NCBI RefSeq assembly: GCF_009649845.1
Contig: NZ_WJIE01000009.1
Coordinates: 288,685 to 352,684, forward strand
Length of the DNA stretch: 64,000 bases
Source: Polyangium spumosum
Lineage (GTDB): Bacteria; Myxococcota_A; Polyangia; Polyangiales; Polyangiaceae
Direction of reading: 5' to 3'
Part shown: one piece after another, positions 42,496-54,393 of the stretch
Layout of the letters: the number at the start of each line of letters is the position of its first letter
Numbering within the stretch: position 1 is the first letter of the stretch
Translations under genes and position numbers: made by a program
The notes under the pieces: model-generated
What the model saw: only the letters and a program-made list of their open reading frames with translations
Databases searched by the model: none
Told to the model about the DNA's origin: nothing

Positions 42496-42848
42496 ACGAG
42501 CGCATGAAGCAGCGTCCGTTCCTCGCGCTCTGGTCGCTCGCGGTCGTCGCGAGCGTGGCGGCGTTCGTGGTGCACCTCGGCCTGCGCGGGAAGATCGTGG
42601 ACCTCGGCTACAAGCTCGGCCGCGCGCGCGCCGAGCAAGGTCGCCTGCGCGAGGTGAAGCGCGTGCTGTCGCTGGAGGCGTCGAGTTACGAGACGCCCCA
42701 GCGCGTGGAGATGGTGGCGCGCACGCTCCTCGGCATGACGCCGCCGCCGCCGGAGCGCGTGATCCCGGTGAAGTGGGTCGTGAAGATCCAGGACGAGAGA
42801 GAGGCGCCCGCGCCGGATCCGGCCGCGCCGGCGGGAGGTTCTCCGTGA
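42492..42848 (+). CDS. ftsL: cell division protein FtsL
   Basis: 118 aa bitopic protein: short cytoplasmic N-terminus, one membrane helix (LALWSLAVVASVAAFVVHL), then a periplasmic coiled coil (GKIVDLGYKLGRARAEQGRL). Low sequence conservation; assigned from topology, size and its position between rsmH and ftsI. Acts with FtsB and FtsQ to activate FtsWI. The Pro/Ala-rich C-terminal tail is unusual in length. Confidence 0.88.
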   Translation: MNERMKQRPFLALWSLAVVASVAAFVVHLGLRGKIVDLGYKLGRARAEQGRLREVKRVLSLEASSYETPQRVEMVARTLLGMTPPPPERVIPVKWVVKIQDEREAPAPDPAAPAGGSP

Positions 42849-44935
42849 AGAACCTCGATCCGAAGCGCGCGCGCTGGATCCGCATCCGCATGGGGATCCT
42901 CTGCGGGATGATGGGGCTCGGGCTCGGCGTGATCGTGTCGGGCGCGCACCGCATCCAGGTCGAGGACGGCGAGGACTGGTACGACCTCGCCGAGCGGCAG
43001 CGGCAGCGGCGCCTGCACGTGACGCCGAAGCGCGGCACGATCTACGACCGCAACGGCGCGTCGCTCGCGGAGAGCGTCGAGGTGCCGAGCATCTCGCTCG
43101 ACGCGGTGGAGCTCTTGCGCGGCATCGAGGAGCGTTACCTCCCGATGCGGATCCAGCAGTACGGCGAGCGGATCGCGCAGGCGTTGAACATGCCGGCGGA
43201 GGACGTGGTCGAGAAGATCAGCCGTCGCCGCCGCTTCGTGTGGCTGAAGCGCCGCGTCTCGGAGGCCGAGGTCGCGGCCGTGCGCGCGCTCGGCGACAAG
43301 AAGCAACGTTACCCGGTGCGGGGCCTGCAGATCGAGGGCGAGGGCCACAGGTTCTACCCGAACCGCGAGCTCGGCGGCCCGCTCATCGGGTTCGTCTCGC
43401 CCGACGGCGAGGGGCGCGAGGGCCTCGAGCTCGCGCTCGATCACGAGCTGCGCGGCAAGAGCTCGGAGGTGCGCGGCCTGCGTGATCGCTCGGGCCGCTT
43501 GATCTTCTCCGAGGGCATCGAGGACGAGGCCGCGCTCGCGGGCCACAACGTCTACCTCACGATCGACAAGGGCATCCAGTTCACGGTCGAGCGTGAGCTC
43601 GACTCGGCGATGAAGACGTACGAGGCCACGGGCGGCGCCGTCGTCGTCGCGGATCCGTCGAACGGCGAGATCCTCGCGATGGCGAGCGCGCCCGGGTACA
43701 ACCCGAACGACTACTCGGTCTCCGACCCCGACGCGCGCCGCAACCGCTGCATCGTCGATCGCTTCGAGCCGGGCTCGACGATCAAGGTCTTCTCGATCGG
43801 CACCGCGCTCGCCGCGCGCAGCGTGAACCCCACCGCCTCGATCTACTGCGAGGAGGGGAACATGGCGATCGACAACGTCGTCATCCACGACACGCACCCG
43901 GCGAAGTGGCTGACCGTGACGCAGATCCTCAGCTTGAGCTCCAACATCGGGACGGCGAAGATCGCGTTTGGACTCGGCGAGCAGCGGCTCTACGAGGGCT
44001 TCCGCCGGTTCGGCTTCGGCGACACGACGGGCATCCCGCTGCCCGGCGAGAGCATGGGCGTCCTCAGGCCGCGGGGTCGTCCGTGGGTCTCGGTCGAGAC
44101 GGCGGCGGCGTCGTTCGGTCAGGGCATCAGCGTGACGACGCTGCAGCTCACGATGGCGATGGCGGCGATCGCGAACGGGGGCAAGCTGCTCGAGCCGGTG
44201 CTGGTCAAGCGCGTGACGGACGGCGGCGGCACGGTGCTCACGGAGACGCAGCCGCGCGTGCGGCGCGAGGCGATCCAGGCGGCGACGGCGAAGCTGATGT
44301 CGGAGATGCTCGTCGCGGTCACCGAGGGCGACGGCACGGGCGTCGAGGCCGCGATTCCAGGCTTCCGCGTCGCCGGGAAAACGGGGACGGCGCAGAAGAT
44401 CGACCCGGCGACGGGCAGGTATACGGACACGCACTACGTCGCCTCGTTTGTCGGGTTCGTACCTGCGGACAAGCCGCGCCTCGTGATCTCGGTGGTGCTC
44501 GACGAGCCTCTCGGCGGCACCTACGGCGGTGGATCCGTCGCCGCGCCGGTGTTCCGTCGCATCGGCGAGATGGCGCTGCGTTACCTCGGTGTCACACCTC
44601 GCGGCAGTGTGCCCATGAAGCTCAGCGAGGTTTCGGATCGAGCGAAGGTCGGGGATCCGGCGACGAGTACGTACCAGGTCCTCACGGAGGCGCGATCGGC
44701 CGCGGCTCCGATCACGGCAGGCGTCGTCACGCCGTCGGCGCCGATGAAGAGCGGCGAGACGCGCGTGCCGGATCTGACGGGACAACCCGTGCGCGAGGCG
44801 ATCCGCGCGGCGACCGCGGCGGGCCTCGCGCCCGCGGCGTTCGGCACGGGGCGCCTCGCGCGGGTCGAGCCGCCGGCGGGGACGGTGTTGCCCAAGGGCG
44901 CGGCGGTGAAGCTCTTCTTCGAGCCTTCGTCATGA
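42845..44935 (+). CDS. ftsI: division-specific penicillin-binding protein 3 (FtsI) with PASTA domain
   Basis: 696 aa septal transpeptidase. One N-terminal membrane helix (IRMGILCGMMGLGLGVIV), a PBP dimerisation domain (RGTIYDRNGASLAESVEVP), and a transpeptidase domain with active-site S311-T-I-K314, S-S-N (LSLSSNIGTAK) and K-T-G (VAGKTGTAQK). The last 60 residues form one PASTA domain (VPDLTGQPVREAIRAA), a feature of Gram-positive and some delta-proteobacterial FtsI, absent from E. coli. GTG start overlaps ftsL by 4 bp; the stop overlaps murE. Confidence 0.95.
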   Translation: MKNLDPKRARWIRIRMGILCGMMGLGLGVIVSGAHRIQVEDGEDWYDLAERQRQRRLHVTPKRGTIYDRNGASLAESVEVPSISLDAVELLRGIEERYLPMRIQQYGERIAQALNMPAEDVVEKISRRRRFVWLKRRVSEAEVAAVRALGDKKQRYPVRGLQIEGEGHRFYPNRELGGPLIGFVSPDGEGREGLELALDHELRGKSSEVRGLRDRSGRLIFSEGIEDEAALAGHNVYLTIDKGIQFTVERELDSAMKTYEATGGAVVVADPSNGEILAMASAPGYNPNDYSVSDPDARRNRCIVDRFEPGSTIKVFSIGTALAARSVNPTASIYCEEGNMAIDNVVIHDTHPAKWLTVTQILSLSSNIGTAKIAFGLGEQRLYEGFRRFGFGDTTGIPLPGESMGVLRPRGRPWVSVETAAASFGQGISVTTLQLTMAMAAIANGGKLLEPVLVKRVTDGGGTVLTETQPRVRREAIQAATAKLMSEMLVAVTEGDGTGVEAAIPGFRVAGKTGTAQKIDPATGRYTDTHYVASFVGFVPADKPRLVISVVLDEPLGGTYGGGSVAAPVFRRIGEMALRYLGVTPRGSVPMKLSEVSDRAKVGDPATSTYQVLTEARSAAAPITAGVVTPSAPMKSGETRVPDLTGQPVREAIRAATAAGLAPAAFGTGRLARVEPPAGTVLPKGAAVKLFFEPSS

Positions 44936-46548
44936 CGCACGAGACGAAGTACGAGGAGCTCCTGCGCCCGCGGGAGACGAGCGAGGGCGCGCCGCCTTCG
45001 TGCAAGAGGGCGAAGCTCGGCCGCAGGCTCGGCGATCTCGTGGACGAGATCCCCGGGGCGAAGCTCGCCTCGGGGGAGGCGACCGTCTTCGTGACGGGCG
45101 TGCATCACGACTCGCGGCGGGTGTCGCCGGGGGATCTCTTCGTCGCGCGGCCAGGCGCGCGCACGAGCGGCGAGCGCTTCGTGGCCGACGCGATCGGGCG
45201 CGGCGCGAGCGCGGTGCTCGTGGCGCGTGGCGCGAGCGTCGAGACGAACGAGCTGCCGCGGATCGAGGTCGAGGATGTGCCGAGCGCGCTCGCCTTCGCG
45301 TCGGCGGCCGTCTACGGGCACCCGACGTTCGCGCTCGACGTCGTGGGTGTCACCGGGACGAACGGCAAGACGACGACGACGCACCTCGTGCAAGCGTGCC
45401 TCGCGGCCGCGGGGGAGCGGCCGGGGATCGTGGGCACGCTCGGGTATCGGTTCGGCGATCTCGACCTGCCCTCGACGCATACGAGCCCCGAGGCCGACGA
45501 GCTCGCGCGGATCGCCGCGGCGATGCACCTGCGCGGCGCGTCGCACCTCGTGATGGAGGTGTCGAGCATCGCGGTCGCGGCGCGTCGCGTCGAGGCCGTA
45601 CGTTTCCGCGTCGCGGCGTTCCTCAACCTCACGCAGGATCACCTCGACTACCACGGCACGATGGAGGCCTACGCCGAGGCGAAGGCGCGGCTCTTCGTGG
45701 ACCTCGGCCCCGGCGCGGCGGCGATCAACGTCGACGATCCGTTCGGCGCCGAGCTCGTGAAGAGGCTCGCGCCGCGGGGCCCGGCCGGGCCGTCGTCGGC
45801 GACGGTCGCGCGCTTCTCCACGAGGGTCGGCGCGTCGATCGAGGAGGCCGACATCGCGCCCGTCTCGGTGGAGCACGCGGCGTCGGGGATCTCGCTCGTG
45901 GCGCGGACGCCGGCGGGGCAGCTCTCGATCCGGTCGCCGCTCGTCGGCGCGCACAACGTGCAGAACCTGCTCGCGACCGTGGCGATCTGCTGGTTGCTCG
46001 ACGTCGACCTCCACGCCGCGGCGCGGGCCCTCTCGGGGTCGATCCGGGTGCCGGGGCGGCTCGAGCGTTGTGACGATCCGGCGCGGGACGACGTCATCGT
46101 GCTCGTCGACTACGCGCACACGCCGGACGCGCTCGAGCGGGTGCTGCAGAGCGTGCGCGCGTTCGGGCCAGGGAGCGTGCGCTGCGTGTTCGGCTGCGGC
46201 GGCGATCGTGATCCGAAGAAGCGCCCGCTCATGGGCGAGGCCGTCGCGCGTGGCGCGGACGAAGCGTTCGTCACGAACGACAACCCGCGCAGCGAGGATC
46301 CACGCGCCATCGCGGAGGCGATCCTGCCGGGGCTCGCGGGCGGAAGGGCGGCCGTGCACGTCGAGCTCGATCGGGCGAAGGCCATCGAGCGCGCGGTGCT
46401 CGAAGCGGCGCCGGGCGACGTGGTGCTCGTCGCGGGCAAGGGCCACGAGCCGTACCAGATCATCGGCAACGTGACCTTGCCGTTCGACGATCGTGTCGAG
46501 GCCGAGCGCGCGCTCGGGCTGCGTCGTTCGCGGAAGGGAGGCGCGTGA
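44932..46548 (+). CDS. murE: UDP-MurNAc-tripeptide synthetase (meso-diaminopimelate-adding)
   Basis: 538 aa Mur ligase adding the third stem residue in the cytoplasm. ATP motif GVTGTNGKTTTTHLV, HLVMEVSSIAV, central NLTQDHLDYHG, and the substrate-selective D-N-P-R motif (VTNDNPRSEDP), which indicates meso-diaminopimelate rather than lysine. A 25-residue N-terminal tail precedes the family start. ATG overlaps the ftsI stop by 4 bp. Confidence 0.95.
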   Translation: MTHETKYEELLRPRETSEGAPPSCKRAKLGRRLGDLVDEIPGAKLASGEATVFVTGVHHDSRRVSPGDLFVARPGARTSGERFVADAIGRGASAVLVARGASVETNELPRIEVEDVPSALAFASAAVYGHPTFALDVVGVTGTNGKTTTTHLVQACLAAAGERPGIVGTLGYRFGDLDLPSTHTSPEADELARIAAAMHLRGASHLVMEVSSIAVAARRVEAVRFRVAAFLNLTQDHLDYHGTMEAYAEAKARLFVDLGPGAAAINVDDPFGAELVKRLAPRGPAGPSSATVARFSTRVGASIEEADIAPVSVEHAASGISLVARTPAGQLSIRSPLVGAHNVQNLLATVAICWLLDVDLHAAARALSGSIRVPGRLERCDDPARDDVIVLVDYAHTPDALERVLQSVRAFGPGSVRCVFGCGGDRDPKKRPLMGEAVARGADEAFVTNDNPRSEDPRAIAEAILPGLAGGRAAVHVELDRAKAIERAVLEAAPGDVVLVAGKGHEPYQIIGNVTLPFDDRVEAERALGLRRSRKGGA

Positions 46549-48008
46549 TGGGCACGCCGCTCCCCGAGACCGTCGCGCGTTTCTCGCTCGTCGACGCGCT
46601 GAGCCTGGGCTTCGGCAATCTGTCGATCCCGGACGGCGTCGAGCTCATGGTTCCGCTCGGGGCCATCTCGACCGACACGCGCACGCTCCAGCCGGGCGCG
46701 ATCTTCGTCGCGCTCCGCGGCGCGTCGTTCGACGGTCACGATCACGTCGCGGAGGCCGTCACCAAGGGCGCGCGTCTCCTCGTCGTCGAGCGCGAGGTGC
46801 AGGCGCCGAGCGGCGTCGCGATCCTGCGCGTCCCCTCGACGCTCGACGCGCTCGGCATGTTCGCGCGTCTGCACGTCGAGCGCTGGCGCGCGCTCCGCGG
46901 GCGCCGGACGATCGTCGCGATCACGGGCTCGGCGGGGAAGACCACGACGCGCGTGGCGACGGCCGCGCTGCTCGGGCGGCTCCTGGGGGAGCCGGCCGTG
47001 CTCGCGACGCGGGGCAACCTGAACAACCGCGTCGGCGTGCCGATGATGGCGCTTTGCCTCGAGCAGCGGCACCACGCGGCGGTCCTCGAGATGGGCATGA
47101 ACCAGCCGGGGGAGATCAAAATGCTCACGGCCGTCGCCCCGCCCGACCTCGCCATCGTGACGCTCGTCGCCGCCGCGCACGTCGAGGGGTGCGGCTCGAT
47201 CGAGGCCGTCGCGCACGAGAAGGGCGCCCTCTTCCGCGCGCTCGATCCGAGTGGGATCGTGGTCGGCAACAGCGACGATGCGCGCGTCGTCTCGCAGATG
47301 GAGACGTCGCGCGCGCAGCGCAGGATCCACTACGGCGCGGCGGAGGGCCTCGACCTGCGGATCGCGGAGCGTCGCCCCGAGGGGCTCACCACGTCGCGCC
47401 TCACGCTCGAGCGTTACGACGGCAGCCGCCTGTCGTTCCGGACGCCGCTCATCGGCGAGGCGGGCGCTTACGCCTGCGCCGCGGCCGTGGCGGCCGTCGA
47501 GGCCCTCACGGGCGAGCGCGTGACCTCGCCGATCGCCGAAGAGGCCTTCGCCCTCGCGGACGTGGGCGGCGGCGGTGGTCGCCTCGTCCCGCGCTTGCTC
47601 GCGCGGGACGTCGTGGTGATCGACGACAGCTACAACGCGAACCCCGCTTCGTCCTCCGCGTCGATCCGCACGGCGGCCGAGCTCGCGCGGGACGCGGGCC
47701 GCAGGCTCGTGCTCGTGCTCGGCGCGATGTACGAGCTCGGCCACGAGTCCTCGCGCGGGCACGACGACGTCGGCCGCGTGGCCGCGGAGAGCGGCGCGGC
47801 GCTCGTGTTCGCGGTGAACGGCGACGCGCGCCTCATCGCCGATCGCGCCTCGGACGCGGGCCTTCCGGCGCGGTTCTACGAGACGAGCGCGGACGCGGCC
47901 CCTGCGGTCGCGGCCGCCGTTCAGCCTGGGGATCTGGTCCTCGTGAAGGGTTCGCGCGGCGTCGGGACCGAGCGAATCGTGCGTGCCCTCGCGGAGGTGC
48001 CCTCGTGA
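46548..48008 (+). CDS. murF: UDP-MurNAc-tripeptide:D-Ala-D-Ala ligase
   Basis: 486 aa. Attaches D-Ala-D-Ala to complete the pentapeptide. ATP motif AITGSAGKTTTRVAT (Ala-Gly replacing the Asn-Gly of other Mur ligases, as is usual in MurF), TRGNLNNRVGVP, EMGMNQPGEI, and C-terminal VIDDSYNANPASSSAS. ATG overlaps the murE TGA by one base; a GTG 3 bp upstream is an alternative. No ddl is in the cluster, so the D-Ala dipeptide comes from elsewhere. Confidence 0.95.
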   Translation: MGTPLPETVARFSLVDALSLGFGNLSIPDGVELMVPLGAISTDTRTLQPGAIFVALRGASFDGHDHVAEAVTKGARLLVVEREVQAPSGVAILRVPSTLDALGMFARLHVERWRALRGRRTIVAITGSAGKTTTRVATAALLGRLLGEPAVLATRGNLNNRVGVPMMALCLEQRHHAAVLEMGMNQPGEIKMLTAVAPPDLAIVTLVAAAHVEGCGSIEAVAHEKGALFRALDPSGIVVGNSDDARVVSQMETSRAQRRIHYGAAEGLDLRIAERRPEGLTTSRLTLERYDGSRLSFRTPLIGEAGAYACAAAVAAVEALTGERVTSPIAEEAFALADVGGGGGRLVPRLLARDVVVIDDSYNANPASSSASIRTAAELARDAGRRLVLVLGAMYELGHESSRGHDDVGRVAAESGAALVFAVNGDARLIADRASDAGLPARFYETSADAAPAVAAAVQPGDLVLVKGSRGVGTERIVRALAEVPS

Positions 48009-49135
48009 TCTACGAGCTCTTCTACCCGCTCAAGTTCCACTACAGCTCGCTCTCCTGGCTGAACGTCCTCCGGTACATCCCGTTCCGGACCATCATGGCG
48101 ACGATCACCGCCATGATCCTCACGTTCGTGCTCGCGCCGTGGTTCATCCGCGAGCTGCGGCGCAAGCAGATCGGGCAGGTCGTCCGCAGCGAGGGCCCCG
48201 AGACGCACAAGGTCAAGGCGGGCACGCCGACCATGGGCGGCGCGTTGATCCTGCTCTCGTTGCTCCTGCCGACGGCGCTCTGGGCCGACCTGCGCAACCC
48301 CTTCGTCCTCGCGACGACGGCGGTCACGGCGGGTTACGGCGTCATCGGCTACCTCGACGACTACCTCAAGATCAAGCGCAAGAACACGGGCGGCTTGCCC
48401 GGCCGCTACAAGCTGATCGGCCAGGTGCTCATCGGCGGCTCGGCCCTCTCGTACACGTTTCTTTTCAGCTCCAAGCTTCCCGCCGACTGGGCCGAGATCA
48501 AGACGCGGCTCGCGCTCCCGTTCGCGGCCTTCTCGAAGCACTCGATCGACCTGCCGATCTGGTTCTACATCCCGTTCGCGCTCTTCGTGGTCGTCGCCTG
48601 GTCGAATGCCGTCAACCTCACCGACGGCCTCGACGGCCTCGCGATCGGCCCCGTGATGATCAACGCGGGCACGTACCTCATCTGGGCGTACGTCGCGGGC
48701 GCGACGATCGCGAACTTCTCGCTCGCGACCTACCTCGACATCCCGAAGATCGCCTCCGCCGGCGAGCTCAGCGTCTACTGCGGCTCGGTCATCGGCGCGG
48801 GGATCGGGTTCCTCTGGTACAACACCTACCCAGCCCAGGTCTTCATGGGCGACGTGGGATCGCTGGCCCTCGGCGGGGGCCTCGGCATGCTGGCGATCTT
48901 CACGAAGAACGAGCTCCTGAGCATCCTGCTCGGCGGCGTCTTCTTCGTCGAGACGATCAGCGTCATCGCGCAGGTGGCCTCGTTCAAGCTCACGGGCAAG
49001 CGCGTGTTCTTGATGGCGCCGATCCACCACCACTACGAGAAGAAGGGGTGGGCGGAGCCGAAGATCATCGTGCGCTTCTGGATCATCTCCATCCTCCTGG
49101 CGCTGGTCTCGCTGGCGTCCATGAAGCTGCGGTGA
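48005..49135 (+). CDS. mraY: phospho-MurNAc-pentapeptide transferase
   Basis: 376 aa polytopic inner-membrane enzyme forming lipid I on undecaprenyl phosphate. Ten hydrophobic segments by eye. Catalytic/Mg2+ motifs GYLDDYLKIKRKN (Asp-Asp), NAVNLTDGLDGLAIGP and the HHHYEKKGW histidine motif. GTG start overlaps the murF stop by 4 bp; murD starts 5 bp downstream. Confidence 0.97.
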   Translation: MIYELFYPLKFHYSSLSWLNVLRYIPFRTIMATITAMILTFVLAPWFIRELRRKQIGQVVRSEGPETHKVKAGTPTMGGALILLSLLLPTALWADLRNPFVLATTAVTAGYGVIGYLDDYLKIKRKNTGGLPGRYKLIGQVLIGGSALSYTFLFSSKLPADWAEIKTRLALPFAAFSKHSIDLPIWFYIPFALFVVVAWSNAVNLTDGLDGLAIGPVMINAGTYLIWAYVAGATIANFSLATYLDIPKIASAGELSVYCGSVIGAGIGFLWYNTYPAQVFMGDVGSLALGGGLGMLAIFTKNELLSILLGGVFFVETISVIAQVASFKLTGKRVFLMAPIHHHYEKKGWAEPKIIVRFWIISILLALVSLASMKLR

Positions 49136-49140
49136 GGCCG

Positions 49141-50487
49141 ATGGAACTCGCGGGCAAGAAGGTCCTCGTGATCGGGCTCGGCCGCAGCGGCATCGCCGCG
49201 GCGCGGCTCTGCATCGACAAAGGCGCGCGGGTCGAGGTGACCGACGCGGCGCCACGCGAGCGTTTGTCCAGGGAGGCCCTCGCCCTCGAAGCCGCGGGCG
49301 CGACGCTCACCGCGGGCGGGCATCCGCCCTCGCTCTTCGACGGGACCGACCTCGTCGTGATCTCGCCCGGCGTGCCCTCGTTCCCCGCGCTCGAAGCGTT
49401 CGAGAAGGCGGGCGGCGAGGTCATCGGCGAGATGGAGCTCGCGGCGCGGTTCTTCGTGGGGACGCCCATCGGGCTCATCGGCGGGACGAACGGCAAGAGC
49501 ACGACGACCGCGCTCGTGCACGTGATGCTCGAGGCGTCGGGGAAAAAGGCCTTCATCGGCGGCAACTTCGGCACGCCTCTCGCCGAGGTCGTCGGGCAGA
49601 GCTTCGACGTGATCGTCCTCGAGATCTCGAGCTTCCAGGCCGAACGCGTGCCGACCTTGCACGCGCGTGTCCACGTGCTGCTCAACATCACCGACGATCA
49701 CCTCGATCGATACCCGAGCTTCGAGGCGTACGCGAACGCCAAGGGCAACCCCTTCGTCAACATGGGGCCGGACGACGTCGCCGTGATCGAGTCCGGCGAC
49801 AAACGCCTCCGTCGCCAGGCCGAGCGTGGCGACGCCAAGATCGTCACGTTCAGCGGCCACTCCGCGGATGTCTACGCCGACATCGAGGGAGGCGCGATCG
49901 TCGACAATACCCGCGGCGCGCGGTACCCACTCTCGATTCTCCGGATCAAGGGCGCGCACAACATCGCGAACGCGTGCGCCTCCATCGCTGCCGCGACCGC
50001 CATCGGCGCGACCGAGGACGGCATCCGCGCCGCGCTGGCCTCGTTCGAGGGGCTCGGCCATCGAACCGCGCTCGTCGGAGAGCTCGACGGTGTCCGGTAC
50101 TACGACGACTCGAAGGGCACGAACGTCGGCGCCTCGGTCGCCGCGCTGCGTGGCCTCGCCGAGGACAAGGCCGTCCTCATCGCGGGCGGCAAGGACAAGC
50201 TCGGCGCGTACGAGCCGCTCGTCGAAGCGCTCCGCCAGAAGGGCCGCGCCCTCGTGCTCATCGGCGAGGCGGCCGATCGTATCGAGGCCGCCGCGAGGGG
50301 CGTGCTCCCCGTCGCGCGCGCCTCGTCGATGGTCGAGGCCGTGCGCGTCGCGCGTCGGTTCGCGAAGGCGGGGGACGCCGTCCTGCTCAGCCCGGCCTGC
50401 TCGAGCTTCGACATGTTCCGCGACTACAAGGATCGCGGCGACCAATTTGCCCAGGCGGTCCAGTCCATGCTGGAGGTGCGGTCGTGA
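49141..50487 (+). CDS. murD: UDP-MurNAc-L-alanine:D-glutamate ligase
   Basis: 448 aa. Adds D-Glu. N-terminal Rossmann-like LVIGLGRSGIAAARL, VVISPGVPS, ATP motif IGGTNGKSTTTALV, LEISSFQAE, ITDDHLDRY, and C-terminal DDSKGTNVGA and SPACSSFDMFRDYKDRG. Preceded by GAGG-like sequence 5 bp after the mraY stop; overlaps ftsW by 4 bp. Confidence 0.96.
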   Translation: MELAGKKVLVIGLGRSGIAAARLCIDKGARVEVTDAAPRERLSREALALEAAGATLTAGGHPPSLFDGTDLVVISPGVPSFPALEAFEKAGGEVIGEMELAARFFVGTPIGLIGGTNGKSTTTALVHVMLEASGKKAFIGGNFGTPLAEVVGQSFDVIVLEISSFQAERVPTLHARVHVLLNITDDHLDRYPSFEAYANAKGNPFVNMGPDDVAVIESGDKRLRRQAERGDAKIVTFSGHSADVYADIEGGAIVDNTRGARYPLSILRIKGAHNIANACASIAAATAIGATEDGIRAALASFEGLGHRTALVGELDGVRYYDDSKGTNVGASVAALRGLAEDKAVLIAGGKDKLGAYEPLVEALRQKGRALVLIGEAADRIEAAARGVLPVARASSMVEAVRVARRFAKAGDAVLLSPACSSFDMFRDYKDRGDQFAQAVQSMLEVRS

Positions 50488-51851
50488 GCAGCAGCGCCGT
50501 CCTCTCGGGCAACGTCGTCGGCGAGCGCCGCCATTCGAGCGCGCCTCCGCCGAGGAACCGGCTCCTTCCGCCGAGTGATCCGCCGCCCGCGCCGCCGAAG
50601 AACGAGCCGCGCGCGTCGCGCAACGGCAGCGCGGGGAGCGGCGTTGCCTCGCTCCTCCGTTCGAGCAAGGCGGGCCCCGTCGACTCGGTGCTCGCCGCCG
50701 TGGTCATCGCCCTCGTCGGCTTCGGCGTGGTGATGGTCTACAGCGCGAGCGCGATCGAGGCGACCGTGAAGTACCACGACGCGCAGTTCTTCCTGAAGCG
50801 CCAGGGCGTCTACGCGCTCGTCGCGCTCTGCACGATGTGGCTCGTGAGCCGCTTCGACTACCGCAAGATCAAGCCCTTCACGTACCCGATCCTCGTCGCG
50901 GTCACGATCATGCTGGGCCTGACGATCATCGGCCTCGGCCACAAGGCGGGCAACGCCTACCGCTGGATCGCGATCGGCCCCGTGCACATCCAGCCGGCGG
51001 AGACGGCCAAGCTCGGCATCGTCCTCTGGCTCGCGTATTCGCTCTCGAAGAAGGCCGACAAGATCAAGAGCTTCTCCGTCGGCTTCTTGCCGCACCTGAT
51101 CGTCGTCGGCGTCTTGATCATGCTGCTCCTGAAGCAGCCCGACTTCGGCAGCGCCGTCGTGCTCCTGTTCCTCACGTTCACGCTGCTCTTCGTGGCGGGC
51201 GCGCGCCTGCCGTACATCGCGGCCTTCACGGCGCTGCTCGGCATGGGCGCCGCCGCGCTCGTCGCGTTCAGCGACTACCGCTACCGGCGCTACCTGGCGT
51301 TCATCGACATGGACAACCACCGCCAGGACCTCGCCTATCAGCCCTTCCAGTCCGTCATGAGCTTCGGCTCGGGCGGCTTCTCGGGGCTCGGCCTCGGCAA
51401 GGGCCTGCAGGTGCTCTACCTGCCCGAGGCGCACACGGACTTCATCAGCGCGATCATCGGCGAGGAGCTCGGCTTCCTCGGCATCCTCGGCCTCGTCAGC
51501 GCCTACCTCGTCATCGTCGCGCGCGGCGTGAAGATCGCCCTCGAGGCGCACGACGACTACGGCAGCTTCATGGCCTTCGGCATCGCCACGCTCTTCGGCG
51601 TGCAGGCGCTCGTCAACCTCGCCGTCGCCATGGCCATCCTGCCCACGAAGGGCCTCACGCTCCCGTTCATGAGCTACGGCGGCTCCTCGCTGCTCGTGAA
51701 CGCGGCCGGCGCGGGCATCCTGCTCAGCATCAGCCGCCCGCGGACGAACGAGGTCCCGGAGGACAAACCCGCGCCCGTGCGGACGAGCGAGGGCGCGCCG
51801 AGCGCGTCGGTCCTCGTCGCGACGGAAGCGCAGGAAGGGGCGAGCGCGTGA
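50484..51851 (+). CDS. ftsW: septal peptidoglycan glycosyltransferase FtsW
   Basis: 455 aa SEDS-family polymerase acting with FtsI. An N-terminal cytoplasmic Pro/Ser/Arg-rich extension of about 70 residues precedes ten predicted helices. SEDS motifs: [29 protein letters not shown] (catalytic Asp), [35 protein letters not shown], and [11 protein letters not shown]. The C-terminus is a second disordered tail. The long N-terminal extension is not in E. coli FtsW. Confidence 0.95.
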   Translation: MSSSAVLSGNVVGERRHSSAPPPRNRLLPPSDPPPAPPKNEPRASRNGSAGSGVASLLRSSKAGPVDSVLAAVVIALVGFGVVMVYSASAIEATVKYHDAQFFLKRQGVYALVALCTMWLVSRFDYRKIKPFTYPILVAVTIMLGLTIIGLGHKAGNAYRWIAIGPVHIQPAETAKLGIVLWLAYSLSKKADKIKSFSVGFLPHLIVVGVLIMLLLKQPDFGSAVVLLFLTFTLLFVAGARLPYIAAFTALLGMGAAALVAFSDYRYRRYLAFIDMDNHRQDLAYQPFQSVMSFGSGGFSGLGLGKGLQVLYLPEAHTDFISAIIGEELGFLGILGLVSAYLVIVARGVKIALEAHDDYGSFMAFGIATLFGVQALVNLAVAMAILPTKGLTLPFMSYGGSSLLVNAAGAGILLSISRPRTNEVPEDKPAPVRTSEGAPSASVLVATEAQEGASA

Positions 51852-52968
51852 CGACCCTCCTCCTCGCAGGCGGCGGCACGGGCGGACACGTCTTCCCGAT
51901 GCTCGCGGTGGGCGAAGCGATCCGCGCCTCCGATCCTTCTGCGCGTGTCGTCTACGTCGGCACCGCCCGCGGCCTCGAAGCGCGCGTCGTGCCCGAGCAG
52001 GGCGGCGAGCTCGAGCTGCTCGACATCCTGCCCCTGCGCGGCGCTGGTTTGTCCGGCTTCCTGAAGGGCGCGCAGCACGCCATGGCCTCGATCCCCGCGT
52101 CGCGGGAGCTCGTCCGCCGCCTCGCCCCTTCGGCCGTCCTCTCCGTCGGCGGCTACGCGGGTGGCCCCGTCTGCCTCGCCGCGCGCACGCTCGGCGTCGC
52201 CGTCACCGTGCTCGAGCCGAACAGCGTGATGGGCCTGTCGAACCGCCTGCTCGCGCCCTTCGCCGTCCGCGCGTACACCACGTTCCCCGAGGTCGATCGT
52301 TTCTTCCGCCCGAGCATCGTGCGCCGCCTCGGCGTGCCCCTCCGCAAGGCCTTCGCGCCCGCGTCGTACGAGGCCCAGGAGGACAAACTCTCGATCCTCG
52401 TCCTCGGCGGCAGCCAGGGCGCCAAGGCCCTGAACGAGACCGTCCCGCGCGCGATCGCCAAGCTCGGAGGCCAGGTCCCCGGCCTGCGCGTCACGCACCA
52501 GACCGGCCGCGAGCGCGAGGCCGAGGCGCGCTCGCTCTACGAGTCGCTCGGTTTGTCCGCGGCGGCCGAGGTCGTCCCCTTCATCGACGACATGGCCCGC
52601 GCGCTCGCCTCGGCCGACCTCGTCATCGCTCGCGCCGGCGCCTCCACGCTCGCCGAGCTCTGCGCCGTCGGCCGCCCCGCGATCCTCGTCCCGTATCCCT
52701 TCGCGGCCGACGATCACCAGCTCAAGAACGCGCGCTCGCTCGAGAAGCGCGGCGCGGCCGTGGCGCTGCCGCAGGCCGATGCCACGGTCGATCGCGTGGC
52801 GGACGAGATCCTCCGGCTCGCACGTTCGTCAGAGCGCCGCGCCTCGATGGCGCGCGCCGCGGCCGAGATCGGCGCGCCCGACGCGGCGAAGGCCGTGGCC
52901 TCGGATCTGCTCGAGCTCGCGCGTGTGCGGGAATCGAAACGCCGGGAGAAGGCCCGGGGAAAGACGAC

Positions 52969-52972
<4 letters not shown>
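51848..52972 (+). CDS. murG: UDP-GlcNAc:lipid I N-acetylglucosaminyltransferase
   Basis: 374 aa peripheral membrane GT-B enzyme forming lipid II. N-terminal [42 protein letters not shown] and the UDP-GlcNAc site [20 protein letters not shown] with [11 protein letters not shown]-like [18 protein letters not shown] start overlaps ftsW, and ATGA overlap with murC follows. Confidence 0.96.

Positions 52973-54389
<1,417 letters not shown>

Positions 54390-54393
<4 letters not shown>

Noticed and set aside
46493-48004. Long open frames preceding mraY, murD and ftsW starts in alternative phases of the upstream genes.
   Set aside because: High-GC shadow frames; the family N-termini begin at the overlapping GTG/ATG codons with 1-4 bp overlaps.
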